Positions 34,601 to 46,659 of a stretch of DNA of 64,000 nt are shown one piece after another. The position numbers and the translations under genes are program-made. Numbering within the stretch: position 1 is the first letter of the stretch; every line of letters begins with the position of its first letter. The DNA is taken from NCBI GenBank assembly GCA_016859345.1, contig CM029122.1:169501-233500 (forward strand), in the 5' to 3' direction. The notes beneath the pieces were generated by a model. It ran no database searches, was not told the DNA's origin, and saw nothing but the letters and a program-made list of their open reading frames with translations. Origin of the DNA: Istiophorus platypterus. Its lineage: Eukaryota > Chordata > Actinopteri > Istiophoriformes > Istiophoridae.

Positions 34601-37487
34601 ACCTTCAACAATATTGTAACCTCCTCAACTGTCTCCATGTTTAGGGACATATATGATCTCAGTGTTTGGGTGCTTGAAATGATTTCTTCTCTCTGGTTCC
34701 TGCAAGCACACACATTGTCTAGAGTATCCTAACAATGGTGCTGGCTGACACAAATATGTGTGACCAAATTGTATCAATCATTAACCAATCAATCAGGCTA
34801 TATTAATATAGCAGTTTTCTCATTCAATCCAAAGTTTCAAAGCATTTATAAAAAGTAAAAAAACAGAACACAAAAAAAAAAAAAATTTAAAAAAAAAAAC
34901 ATTAAAAACATAAATGATCAAACCTAAATAGTAACTGGACAACAAATACGTTCTTTATGCAGTATTCCTTTAGTATGAGCTAAACTGTCAGGATACTGTT
35001 GTTCATATTGTGACTAATGACCACTGCAACCTGTAGGGGTTGCTAACAGGGGTCAGACTTTTGGGATGGTTTCTGAAATGGTTCATCATCAGGTCTAAAA
35101 GCTGCTCAGTGTGTTTTTTTTTTCTCTTAATGCGATGTTATAGATGACAACAGCTGGATCTTTACTCTCACAGTGTTCTGCTGTTTGTCTCATCACCACC
35201 CTGTGCTGGTTCCAGTCTTTAGTTCAATCTGGTTTCGGTTTTCTTGTCAGTGTGGATCAGGTCTGCAGAGCCAGAGTCCACATGTTCCCACTTGTTAAAA
35301 ACATAACTCATAGATAAACAGCACACATCAGTTCTCAGAGAAACCTCCCAACAGAAAACTGTAAAGTGATTCCAGCACCTACAGCCAATCCACAGACTGG
35401 CTGCAGGACTAGATCCAGACCCGGTCCAGGACTTAGGCTCTGTGGTCTGAAAGTATTTGGGTCAGATCCAGTGGAGGGGCTGAGTAAATAAATTGTGTGT
35501 TTCAGAGGGACAGCAGCCAACAATACAATATTAAAGTGGTCATTTGTGAATGAGGTGCAGAGATGAGACCTGATCCACAATCTGGTTGAAGAGTATATTT
35601 TTAGACTCTCAGAATCTAAAGAATCCTCAGTGTGAGACAGCTTCATTTTAACATTGAGAAGGTCAGTGTGGTTTCAGATGTGAGGTCTCTGAGTGACTAC
35701 AAGGTGATTTAATGAGGGATTGTGACAAACATTTTACACTCAGGGTTTCAGCTCATCAGTAAACTTTGGACTTCATCAGGTTTAACTTAAATAAACTTTT
35801 AATTTACCCAAAGGTGTCAGTACATGTCTCAAGTCATTTAAGTCAAGTCCTAATAAGCAAACTAGAATAATCCAAATGAAAGACTGTGCTCCTTAATTCT
35901 CTACGTGTTGATCAGTTTTATTTTGGAGTCTCAGCAGTTGTTTCCTGTGCCAGCAAAGTAATTTTATTTTCATCAAATCTGCTGTGGATAACCAGAGTCC
36001 TGAGAGGTAGGGCCAGAATCACTTGAGTCCTGAGGGGCCCCAGGGGAATGTGTTTATGTTAGGCACCGCTGACACTCACTACATGTTAGATTCATTATTT
36101 TTCCAGAAGCCAACCAGAACTCTAAAGTTGAAATGGTTAGATCGTTAACTGATTAGTCAAAGAGCCAAATATTAATTGACAAAATTTTTGATAATATTTT
36201 AATCGAGTTGAGTCATTTTCTTGGGCAAAAATATCACATATTCCCTGGTTTCAACTTCTCAGAAAAAACAAGACATTACAGTAGGTTCACTTGGATATTT
36301 TATCCACTGGGCAATCAATCAATTATTCCAAATAATACAACCTTACTGAGGTTTTTCTGTCTGTTCTTTATTGACATAGCTACAAATTAAAATTAAAGTA
36401 ATCAGATAAAAAACAAATTTACAGCAAATGAACAACAAATATAAACTATAAATATATCATGGTTCAGGTCTTAAAACCAGATTTGGGCATAGATGGGGTC
36501 TATCTAGAAGACCGGGGCTACATCATGGAGGACGGAGGACCTGATACAGTTGATATTCTACTTCAGAGGAGCAAAATTCTTACAAATTTGTCATGAATCA
36601 AATGATATAGAATAAATGACATGGCTTAAACCTGGAGCTTTGGGGAGCCCTGGGCAGTTTCCCCATTTTGCTGAGTTGGTGATCCAGGCTTGGTGACAGG
36701 ATGGACTTCGGATCATTCTGGTGACCTGTTGTTTTCAAAACCTATTTTGAAAGACACACCGTATAATCACAAGGCCCCCAGCTCAGTTCCATCCAATAAA
36801 GGCTAAAATACCAAATAAAAAACCTTAAACAAAAACCTTTGACACAGAACAGCTTTGCTGACTGTGATACAGCTCTGTTAAAAACTGGTTTTCTTTGTCT
36901 CCAGCTGTTCCACACAACTGAAGGTGAATATCCAGCTGTTTCAGGTTTGACAGACTGTAATCAGAAGCTTAAGTTAGTCTGGATAAGTATTCAGAGAGAG
37001 GTTCTGTAGCTCCGCAGTGTCTTCTGTCTACATGCTGATTTACAATCACTATGAATTTGATGTTATGTTGGTCAATTAAAGCCGTGAAGAGAAAAAGATC
37101 CTGCTGCCAAGTGAATGTGCACACACAAACAGAAATGTAAAACAGAGGAACCAGTGGAGGGTAACAGATCTAATTGGAATATATGAATGTTTGTTGCTGA
37201 GGAGTAGATTAACATGGTCTCAGAGGTTACATTTTTGACTGCTGCAGCGCTGCACTTTTTCACTTTATTTCTCCGCAGAGTCCAAACCTGAATCCTTAGC
37301 ATCAGATATACTGCACATTCATCAGGTGTACACTCACAGGGGAAGAGGCTTGTTGTAAATACGGCGAGACAAAATAACACTTAGACGAAAAGTTTGTTTT
37401 TCTGCTTCACAGTACAAAATGATAGAATCTGCAGTGGGCTAATACGATTTTTATACATCTAAGGTTTGTGTTTGTTCAATAAACTAT
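34601..37487. other. unassigned sequence
   Basis: An A-rich run at about 34850-34910 and otherwise AT-rich non-repetitive DNA. No supported gene. The frame at 35335-35646 has no domain signal. Confidence 0.4.
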
Positions 37488-37640
37488 AGTAGTGGAGAGT
37501 AACTAAGTACATTTACTGCAGTACTGTACTTAAATACTATGTTGGGGTAGTTGTAGTGAAGTTTAAATATTTCCAATTTATGCAAATTTAGCACAGTAAT
37601 TTATACATCTTTAGTTCATAAATACTTTCAGATTAAGATT
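37488..37640 (+). repeat. dispersed repeat A, copy at 37.5 kb
   Basis: Reads 'agtagtggagagtaactaag', 'tacatttactgcagtactgt', 'acttaaatact' and 'aaatatttccaatttatgc', the typical order for this family. Confidence 0.7.
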
Positions 37641-38920
37641 TTACTGGTTTTATGAAACACATGCTTCCCCCAAAAAGCTGTGTCTGCTGTTCACCTTTCT
37701 CAGACCAAAAGAGTTAAAAACCTCCATTATTTAACTTAAAGTCAAAGATCAGAGAAAAGTCAAGAAACTGAATTCAGATCAGTGAATTAGAACTTTGTCT
37801 CCCATGAATCATCTGATGACCCCTCAGGGTCAAGACAAGTATGAGAAGTTTCTTAGTATTTGGGGCATACACCAATTTTCTTCTACTTAGAATTTTCTCA
37901 AAGGTATGAAGGACATTCATGAGGGGATCAGATTCTACATTTCAGTGGTTGTTAGTCAAACTCTTTCCCTCTTCTTGCTGCCTCAGAGTCTCTCTAGGTC
38001 TATAGGTCCCTGTCCAGGATCATTCTCTGTAATAACACCTGACCATGGAACATCACCTGCTGTAGGCTGGAATATTCTATACTCTGATATCTCACTGATC
38101 ACCTCACATATTAATCTTCCTTACAAACACAGTTTTAACATCAAACCTCATGTCAGACCAGTTCCTTTTTGTCCCTGTCCCAGCGCAGCTAGGTTCTGAT
38201 GAAGCTTATTATTGAACAATTTTTTCTGGGTCCTGACTCTGCTAAATGTTTTCTGTTTTTTCTGCTGGTTTCTGACAGAGGACAGGAAGCTCATCATTTG
38301 AGATGCAAAAATTTACTTTTAAAAAAGCTTTAAAAAGTGATTTACGACAAGTTGGTGCCATTAAAGTTTGGACTCTGAAGGGTCATACAAACCTTTGGGA
38401 AAGTCAGAGAATTTTAGAAAACAAAAATGTTCTTGCATGTGACCTGTTGTCACCCTCTCAGAGGGGAAACTGAAATGATATTCACATTGTTTAAGAAAAA
38501 AAACAACTACATAAATAAATAAACAATGTTTTTTTAATCAACATCTGCTATATGCTCTCAGTAATTTATCATATCTACTCCTGGTTCTGGTCCATCCCTC
38601 CTCCCTATGTGTGGTACAGATTGAAGATCTGTGGAAACCCTAAACTCCCTCAGAGACTTTAACTCTGTAGCTCCTCCAATAAGAACAACAGGGGTGGCTC
38701 TCTAGATTTACACTTATTCAATTCTGTGAAATGTGTCTGTTGGTTGTGAGGGCAGCCAGGGGAAACAATAAAACTATCCATGACTCTCAGCTCTGATCTT
38801 GAGTTTTAGACTATCAAAGTCAGGTCCAAGTTTCAGATTCTTCGTGCCAACATGTTTCAGCTTAGAAGCATCTTGAGTATCAAGGTTCTGTCATACTACT
38901 GTTGTCCTAAAATCATTGTT
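37641..38920. other. unassigned sequence
   Basis: A plus-strand open frame of 97 codons at 37906-38199 matches no family I know. Nothing else recognised. Confidence 0.4.
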
Positions 38921-38927
38921 ATCATCG

Positions 38928-38958
<31 letters not shown>

Positions 38959-38959
38959 T
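38921..38959. repeat. (TCA)n microsatellite
   Basis: ATC/TCA trinucleotides with one CG variant. Confidence 0.9.
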
Positions 38960-39088
38960 GAAAATTAGAAAGTCTAATGTGTAATAATGAGTAATTTTAA
39001 GTGTTAACATAGTGAGTCAGCAATAACAGCAGTAATAACTGAACATGAAGTTGAAGTGCTTAAAATAGTTTAAGTTATGTAAGAAATG

Positions 39089-39091
<3 letters not shown>

Positions 39092-39131
<40 letters not shown>
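39092..39131. repeat. (GA)n microsatellite
   Basis: Pure AG/GA dinucleotides immediately before the 3' side of the minus-strand L2-type LINE. Confidence 0.95.
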
Positions 39132-39132
<1 letters not shown>

Positions 39133-39139
39133 AAGAAAC

Positions 39140-40870
39140 CAGTGCATCATGAGAGTTCCCCCAGCAACATCAGCCTATAGCAGCAGAACTAGAGGGTGGT
39201 TCAGGACTCACCTGAGCCAGTTTATCAAAAAGGAAGGTTTTAAGACTCCCCTTAAACGTGGAGAGGGTTTCTGCCTCCTGGACCAAAACTGGAAGATGGT
39301 TTCATTGTAGAGGAGCCTGATAATTGAAGGTTCTGCCTCCTGTTCTACTTTTGGAGGTTCCACGAACCATAAGTAAGCCTGCCTTTTGAGAACAAAGTGT
39401 TCTACTGGGATAACAGGCTACCATGTGGTCTTTAAAATACGATGGAACTTAGTCATTAAGGGCTTTGTTAAATTTTACAGGGAGCCAACGCAGTGACGCT
39501 AACATAGGAGAGATATGATCTGTCTTTCTAGTTCGTGCTAATACTCATGCGGGAGCTTTCTGGATCAACTGGAGTTATCGGGAGCCTGACGATAAGGAAT
39601 TACAGTAGTCCAGTCTGGAGGCAACAGATACCTGGACCAGTTTTCTAGGCTCCTTTTAAGACAGGAAGTTTCTAATCTTCACAGTACTGAGCAGGTGGAA
39701 GAGGGCTGTTCTAGAGATGTGATTTATGGACACAAAGGACACATCCTACTCAAAAATGCAACCAAGGTTCCTGAAAGTAGAACTGGAGGCCAAGGTAAGG
39801 CCATCCAAAGTAACTGTGCTTAGACCAGGTTTTTCTGAGGTGTTTGGGGCAAAGTACCATAACTTCAGTTTTGTCTGAATTTAGAAAAAAAAAATTCCAG
39901 CATCCAGTTATTTATGTCTAAGACATGGTTGAATTTTGACCACCCAATTAGTTTCATCTAGCTTCATAGATAATTACAGTGTCATCTGTGTAGAAATGGA
40001 AATTTATGTGTTTATAGGCTGAAAAGTATTGTTCCAGGTACAGAACCCTGCTGAACTCAGTGACTAACTTTTGTGTGCATGGGAGAGTAATTGTAAACAG
40101 GAACAAACTGGAATCTGATAAATATGACCAAAACCAGCCTAGTGTGCTTCCTTTAATTCACATGACATCTCCCAGTCTGTAATAAAATCTGGTGATTGAT
40201 GGGGTCAAACACAGCACTAAGATGTGAAGACCTTTGTCTGATGCAATTAGAAGCTCTTTACTAACCTTCACCTGTGCTGTCTCTGTCCTATGAAGCCTCT
40301 AAAGGATTTTAGAAAAAAAAAGGGGGATGGATATATAGATATATAGGTCTATAGTTGACCAAAACATCTGGATTAAGAATAGGCTGTTTAAGAAGAGGTT
40401 TAATTATTGCAACCTTCAAAGCTTGTGGTATGTAGCCTGTTAATAAAGATAAACTGTTTCGATCTAATATGAACATCTTATTTAGAGGTAAACCATAATC
40501 GGGTTTAAGTTGATGGTTCAGATCTTCATCTGAACCATCAACTTGTCCAGTTGAAGTTTGCTCAGAGGGATTTATAGGAGAGAAGCAGTCTAAACATAAA
40601 TCAGGTGGTAAATTTGATTCTGAGGCCACTGTACTGCACAATATATCTACCAGTTGTGGATAGGAGGTGATGAATTCCTTCCCTTATAACCAGGATTTTA
40701 TCACCAAAGTGGCTCATGATATCGACTGAGAGCTATAGGAATACAAGGATCTACGGAGCTTTGCCTGTCAGCTTGGCTACAGTTGTGAAAAGAAACCTGA
40801 GGTTGTTTTTATTTTCTTCTGTTAATGATGAAAGTGCTGAAAGGATGAGAAGAGTAAGTTGAAATTTGAA
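39140..40870 (-). mobile_element. L2-type LINE reverse-transcriptase relic
   Basis: Reading down from 40870, the minus strand gives the thumb-side sequence just before the RT core, then GYIPQALKVAIIKPLLKQP and LVNYRPI (40345-40440), a gap where motif A should be, FYTDDTV at 39978-39998 (the catalytic YADD-type box), then LSTVTLDGLTLASSSTFRNL, ISRTALFHLLSTVKIRNFL, ASRLDYCNS and NHLPVLVQEAETLSTFKGSL near 39250. The order matches the plus-strand L2-type copy at 53455-54570, with which the C-terminal part can be aligned. The central RT is partly deleted and several frameshifts and stops are present, so it is inactive. The endonuclease is absent (5' truncation, usual for LINEs). It lies between stretches with 'gaagtgctt' words (39049 and 41058), suggesting it inserted into older repetitive DNA. 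Confidence 0.88.
40507..40544. repeat. perfect 17-bp inverted repeat with 4-nt loop
   Basis: 40507-40523 (aagttgatggttcagat) is the exact reverse complement of 40528-40544; the loop is CTTC. It lies inside the L2-type relic. Confidence 0.95.
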
Positions 40871-42120
40871 CACTCAAACATGTTTAGGCAAAAGTACCAA
40901 ACAGACTGAAGAGTTATTAGAGGAAATAAAGTTGTTCCCGAGGTCCCGAAAATAGTTGAATTGACAGCTAAAATCAAAGTGTTGAGAGAAGTTAGAAGGA
41001 GGCAGATGGTGTAAGCACTGACTTGAGGTACAAATATCGGTTAAAGTGGTGAAACTGAAGTGCTTTGTTGAAATATAAGCATAAAGTGAAAACAGTGTAT
41101 TTCTTAATTCCATAAGATAGTGTCAAGCCGAATGTAAAAACTAAAGGCAGATGTGAGTTGAAGTACCACTTGAAGTGTTGACTGAAGCTCTTAAAGAAGT
41201 GCTAACATTTTATTGTATAAAATAATGTTGAAAGTAGTGTTTCATGTGTAATGTTAACAAGGAAAATGTCATTAAACATCAAAGTATCAAGTCATTAAAG
41301 ACAATTACATTTTGTCTTTATAAGAAACTGCGTAGATTATTTTTATTAATACATTGTCATTGTTTACAGATTAATTATATGGCAGAGAGATGAAGCTGTC
41401 CATGTCTGTTTTTATGTGGTTTCCTGTGCCTCAACACTTTGAAGTGCTTTGTTTTCTTCTCCACAGCTTTTAATAAACTTCAGATTCCTCCACAAACAAA
41501 TGACTAAGTAGTATTTATGCTGTGAGAAGTCAAATACAGAACCAACATCTGCCACAGGAATGTGTCAGTCATCATTTCATTCCACCTTATAATAAGACTG
41601 TTTGATGCAGTGGCTCAGTCTGCTGGATTCAGAAAATTTTTTGATAAGATTTGGTTTAAAAACACACTTTAGCCCTGTTCACTATCTCTACCTAACACAG
41701 GTGTGTGCTTAACCTAAGTCAGAGGCTTTTAATGTTGCTAACTCATTAATAAACTGTTGTGTTACTTACGTCCTAATAAACCAGAAAGTACTTAAACAAG
41801 TAAATATCAAAGGGTCACAGGTTTCTCTCTTTCTAATGTGCCAACAGAAAAAGTTAGTAAAAAAAAAAGTGTGTTCAATAAAACCTTCTTATCATATCAG
41901 CTGTTACAAATGTTGATAAGTTGTTCATGAGTAGGTTAAGCTCAGTAGAATCGCTCCAGATGATCTGCAGAAACCAAAGAGTGAAAAATACAAAAGGCAG
42001 AACAAATATGAAACGGAAAGACTGTTTTACAGTCCTGCAGTGTTCCCTCTAATGTCCTCTAACTCATCTATAAAGCATTTTTTTTATGTCATTTATTGAC
42101 CATTATTATTAACATTATCT
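40871..42120. other. unassigned sequence, GAAGTG words at the start
   Basis: From 41040 to about 41290 'gaagtgctt', 'gaagtaccacttgaagtgtt' and similar words recur, a weak degenerate repeat. Otherwise nothing recognised. Confidence 0.35.
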
Positions 42121-42186
42121 TTATTATTATTATTATTATTATTATATTCTTATTCTTATTCTTATTCTTATTCTTATTCTTATTAT
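42121..42186. repeat. (TTA)n then (TTCTTA)n compound microsatellite
   Basis: TTA units at 42121-42145 change to TTCTTA units up to 42186, just before the RTE insertion point. Confidence 0.95.
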
Positions 42187-42202
42187 AAAGTAGTAAAGAT
42201 AA
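42182..42202. repeat. left target-site duplication of RTE copy 2
   Basis: 21 nt starting 'attataaagtag' and ending 'aagataa', identical to 45341-45361. The last few bases could instead belong to the element's 5' end, so the duplication is 17-21 nt. Confidence 0.9.
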
Positions 42203-42235
42203 TGTAGCCGCAAGGGGACACAAGCCAGTGTCTTA

Positions 42236-44092
42236 TTGTGCCTGTCCCAAGCCCGGATAAATACAGAGGGTTGTGTCAGGAAGGGCATCCGACGTAAAAC
42301 TTTTGCCAAATCAAACATGCGAGTCAGATCTATTAATCCCATACCGGATCGGTCGAGGCCCGGGTTAACAACGACCGCCATCGGTGCTGTTCACCTACAG
42401 GGTGCCGGTGGAAATTTGACTACTGTTGGTAGGAGAAGGAGAGGAGGAAGGTGTGTTCGTAGGAAGAGAGAGAAGAGGAATGCCAAGAGGCTAGGACTGA
42501 GAGTAGGGACTTTGAATGTTGGAACCATGACAGGAAAGGGTAGAGAGTTAGTTGACATGATGCAGAGGAGGAAGGTAGACATACTGTGTGTCCAGGAGAC
42601 CAGGTGGAAAGGTAGCAAGGCTAGAAGTTTGGGAGCAGGGTTCAAGTTGTTCTACCATGGTGTAGATAGGAAGAGAAACGGAGTAGGAGTTATCTTGAAG
42701 GAGGAGCTTGTTAGGAATGTCCTGGAGGTAAAAAGAGTGTCGGATAGAGTGATGAGTCTGAAGCTAGAAATCGAAGGTGTAATGTTCAATGTGGTTAGTG
42801 GGTATGCTCCACAGGTAGGCTGTGAGCTGGAGGAGAAGGAGAAATTCTGGTCGGACCTTGATGAAGCCATACAGAGCATCCCTAGAGATGAGAGAGTTGT
42901 CATTGGTGCAGACTTCAATGGACATGTTGGTGCAGGAAACAGAGGCGATGAGGAAGCGATGGGCAGATTCGGTATCCAGGAGAGGAACGCAGAAGGACAG
43001 ATGGTGGTTGATTTTGCAAAAAGGATGGAAATGGCTGTAGTGAACACTTTCTTCCAGAAGAGGCAGGAGCACAGGGTGACGTTTAAGAGTGGAGGTAGGA
43101 GCACACAGATAGATTACATCTTGTGTAGACGGTGTAATCTGAAGGAGATCAGTGACTGCAAAGTAGTGGTTGGTGAGAGTGTAGCCAGACAGCATAGAAT
43201 GCTGGTGTGTAGGATGACCTTGGTGGTGAGGAAGACAAAGAGGACAAAGGCAGAGCAGAGGACGAAATGGTGGAAGCTAAAAAAGGAAGAGTGTTGCATG
43301 ACTTTTAGGAAGGAGTTGAAGCAGGCTCTGGGAGGTCAGGAGGTGCTTCCAGATGACTGGAGAACTACAGCTAATGTGATCAGGGAGACAGGGAGGAGAG
43401 TACTTGGTGTGTCATCTGGAAGGAAAGTAGATAAGGAGACTTGGTGGTGGAATGAGGAGGTGCAGGAGTGTATACAGAAAAAGAGATTAGCTAAGAAGAA
43501 GTGGGACACTGAGAGGACTGAAGAGAGTAGACAGGAGTACAGGGAGATGCAGCGTAAGGTGAAAGTAGAGGTGGCAAAGGCCAAACAAGGGGTTTATGAT
43601 GACTTGTATGTTAGGTTGGACAGTAAGGAGGGAGAGACTGATCTATACAGATTGGCAAGGCAGAGAGACAGAGATGGGAAGGACGTGCAGCAGGTTAGGG
43701 TGATTAAGGATAGAGATGGAAATGTATTGACAGGTGCCAGCAGTTTGATGGGAAGATGGAAAGAGTACTTTGAAGAGTTGATGAATGAGGAAAATGAGAG
43801 AGAACGAAGAGTAGAAGATGTGGCTGTTGTGGATCAGGAAATAGCAAAGATTAGTAAAGATGAAGTGAGGAAGGCACTGAAGAGGATGAAGAGTGGGAAG
43901 GCACTTGGTCCTGATGATATACCTGTGGAGGTATGGAAGTGTCTAGGAGAGGCGGCAGTAGAGTTTCTGACTGGGTTGTTTAACAGGATCTTAGATAGTG
44001 AGAAGATGCCTGAGGAATGGAGGAGAAGTGTGCTGGTGCCCATTTTTAAGAACAAGGAGATGTGCAGAACTGTGGCAACTACAGAGGAATAA
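42236..44092 (+). pseudogene. RTE endonuclease and start of reverse transcriptase (frameshifted at its end)
   Basis: The open frame of 618 codons begins at a TTG; the first in-frame ATG is 42317 (codon 28), and which is used is unknown. Residues about 88-325 form an apurinic-type endonuclease that nicks target DNA: N94 in TLNVGTM, E121 in QETRW, Y190 in GYAPQ, D226 and N228 in GADFNGH, D293 in QIDY and H320 in RQHRM. Residues 400-470 are a basic linker (WWWNEEVQ, KKRLAKKKW). The RT begins with KSGKALGPDDIPVEVW (552-567) and EEWRRSVLVPIF (593-604). Compared with copy 1, one G is missing in the 'aacaagg' run at about 44056-44058, after which the frame ends within 12 codons. The reading frame resumes in the next entry. 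Confidence 0.92.
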
Positions 44093-45303
44093 AGCTGATG
44101 AGCCATACAATGAAGCTATGTGAAAGTGTAGTTGAAGCTAGACTAAGGGCTAAAGTGAGCATTTGTGATCAGCATTATGGCTTCATGCAAAAAATGAGTA
44201 CCACAGATGCAGTATTTGCTTTGAGGATGTTGATAGAGAAGTACAGGGAAGGTCAGAGGGAGCTGCATTGTGTCTTTGTAGATCTGGAGAAAGCGTATGA
44301 CAGGGTGCCCAGAGAGGAACTGTGGTACTGTATGAGGAAGTCTGGAGTGACAGAGAAGTATGTTAGAGTGGTGCAGGACATGTATGTGGACTGTAAGACA
44401 GTGGTTAGGTGTGCTGTAGGTGTGACAGAGGAGTTCAAGGTGGAGGTGGGACTGCATCAGGGATCAGCTCTAAGCCCCTTCTTGTTTGCTATGGTGATGG
44501 ACAGACTGACAGACGAGGTTAGACAGGAATCTCCATGGACTATGATGTTTGCAGATGACATTGTGATATGTAGTGAGAGCAGGGAACAGGTGGAGGAGAA
44601 GCTTGAGAGGTGGAGATTTGCCCTGGAAAGGAGAGGAATGAAGGTTAGCCGCAGCAAGACAGAGTACATGTGTGTGAACAAGAGGGACCCAAGTGGAAGA
44701 GTGAGGTTACAGGGAGAAGAGATAAAGAAGGTGGAGGATTTTAAGTACTTAGGGTCAACAGTCCAGGGCAATGGAGAGTGTGGAAAAGAGGTGAAGAAGC
44801 GTGTGCAGGCAGGCTGGAACGGGTGGAGAAAAGTGTCAGGTGTGATGTGTGATAGAAGAGTTTCAGCTAAAATGAAAGGAAAGGTGTACAAAACTGTGGT
44901 GAGACCAGCGATGCTGTTTGGTCTAGAGACAGTGCCACTGAGGAAAAGACAGGAGGCAGAGCTGGAGGTAGCAGAGATGAAGACGTTGAGGTTCTCTCTG
45001 GGAGTGACCAGGATGGATAGGATCAGGAATGAGTACATCAGAGGGACAGCACATGTTAGAGGTTTTGGAGATAAAGTCAGAGAGGCCAGACTGAGATGGT
45101 TTGGACATGTCCTGAGAAGAGATAGTGAATATATTGGTAGAAGGATACTGAGTTTTGAACTGCCAGGCAGGAGGCCTAGAGGAAGACCAAAGAGGAGGTT
45201 TATGGATGTAGTGAAAGAGGACATGAAGGTAGTTGGTGTGAGAGAAGAGGACGCAGAAGACAGGGTTAGATGGAGGACACTGATTCGCTGTGGCGACCCC
45301 TAA
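44062..45303 (+). pseudogene. RTE reverse transcriptase, main part and C-terminus (downstream of the frameshift)
   Basis: This 413-codon frame is the direct continuation of the previous one in the +1-shifted frame; its apparent start (a GTG) is only the point after the lost base. It carries RT motif NYRGIKL (6-12), motif A FVDLEKAYD with D74, motif B LHQGSALSPF (131-140), the catalytic FADD at 163-166, YLGSTVQ (229-235), a CX-rich thumb and the basic RPRGRPKRRF tail (371-380) typical of RTE proteins, ending RCGDP. All catalytic aspartates are present. Compared with copy 1 only about eight residues differ, for example KLCES here against KLWER. The 255-codon antisense frame 44457-45224 is a by-product. 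Confidence 0.92.
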
Positions 45304-45340
45304 AGAGAAAAGCCGAAAGAAAAAGAAGAAGAAGAAGAAG

Positions 45341-45361
45341 ATTATAAAGTAGTAAAGATAA
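45341..45361. repeat. right target-site duplication of RTE copy 2
   Basis: Identical to 42182-42202. Confidence 0.9.
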
Positions 45362-46659
45362 ATGATCTGGTAACTCCTCTGTTGGACTCAACTGAATGAA
45401 AACCTGGTACCAGATCCAAAACTGAACCAGTGATGGAGTATTTCCTGAAGGAGGTGAGTGAGATTTTTAGATGATATGGAAAGTCATTTACGTTAATTTA
45501 TATGTTGAGCGGATGTAATTTTTCACAGTATTCATCATAACTTAAATTGTACATGTCATTGTGATAAGATTATTTATAGATGATCAGTGTGTAGTTAGGA
45601 GTGTTTCAAAATCTGATTGGAGTTTGTCCTGTATACAGGCGCTGATATATAATTAGCAGTCAATAAAAAATTTCACATAATTTCACATATTATTCATCTT
45701 GTTAGCTTTCAACTGTAGGAAGAGACACAGAACTGAGATGTGTTTAACAACTCATGGATACAAATTTTATTAAAATGCCGGACTCCGCTTAAAATGAAGC
45801 ATGTGCCCATTACATCTTTAACTCAATATAGATATATCAGTCATGCCAATCAGCATCAGTGCACACAGTAATCACACACATTTTCTTCAGGAAATACTTC
45901 TCAAGTTCATTTTGATATGGTATATAGAAATGTTCATAAACGTCGGATTTTGATCACCAGTTCAGTTTGAACCCAGCTCAAGGTTTTAACTCAGCTCAAA
46001 GTACAACACACAATTTATTGACTCCTTTGCTGTTACTGTGTTCTAACAATACACTCTTTATACAACGTTTATAAGTGCAATCATATTTTAAAAATCATTT
46101 GCTAGTTCTTTGTAAATCAACTGTAAACCATAAAGGAGAACAACATTCAGTTTGTTGGGTTGTGCTCTCTCTATTCTTTGTCCTCTTAATTCTTTGGTTT
46201 ATCAGAGCTGCAGATCATCTGGACTATCTGGAGTACTGCACCTACTGTCACCAGCTTGATCATGAAACTGTTGAAAATATCAACATCATTATAGATTATA
46301 GATCATGGTTGAACACTGTACTTAATTCTGCATATTTTCTTCAGAACAAGGCATCAGTAAAAGGCTTTTCGCTCATTAAAACGCAGTGGAGTTTGTTTTT
46401 TCTGTGGGTGAGAAACGTCCTCAGGGACACAAACATGTTGTTGTGTCCCTCAGTGGGGCACTTCCTGTCTCCATCAAGCCTTTTCTCTCCTCACACAGAT
46501 TATTTCTCAGACCAACACAAAGATCTATGAAAAGAGAAACCATAAATTGAAATATAATGAGTGGTTGGGCTTTTGATCAGAAACAATAATGGCTACAGTC
46601 GGACTGCTGTGTCAACTCTTAGATGCCATGGCAACCCTCTCTGACAGGAAGTTTATTTT
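45362..46659. other. unassigned sequence
   Basis: The 151-codon frame at 46075-46530 is long for its surroundings but AT-rich, with no domain I recognise and no splice support. Nothing else assigned. Confidence 0.4.

Larger units (their letters stand above)
42203..45340 (+). mobile_element. RTE-clade non-LTR retrotransposon, copy 2 (near full length, young)
   Basis: Starts 'tgtagccgcaagg', encodes endonuclease and reverse transcriptase, and ends with a stop (45301-45303), a very short untranslated tail (gagaaaagccgaaag) and a (GAA)n tail at 45321-45340. A perfect 21-nt target-site duplication surrounds it, so the insertion is recent. It is nearly identical to copy 1 (11449-14573), which lies in the opposite orientation. 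One frameshift near 44057 is the only gross defect seen. The name RTE rests on the compact single protein, the domain set and the tail; an Expander-like subgroup is possible but not proven here. Confidence 0.95.

Noticed and set aside
44457..45224. 255-codon antisense frame in RTE copy 2, also open in copy 1 (11553-12320)
   Set aside because: It is open in both copies because they are nearly identical. It lies opposite the reverse-transcriptase domain, is Ser/Leu/Pro-rich as expected for the complement of Arg/Glu/Lys-rich coding sequence, and matches no known protein.
46075..46530. 151-codon open frame as a gene
   Set aside because: AT-rich, Phe/Leu/Ser-rich translation with no domain, no splice signals and no coding-like composition.
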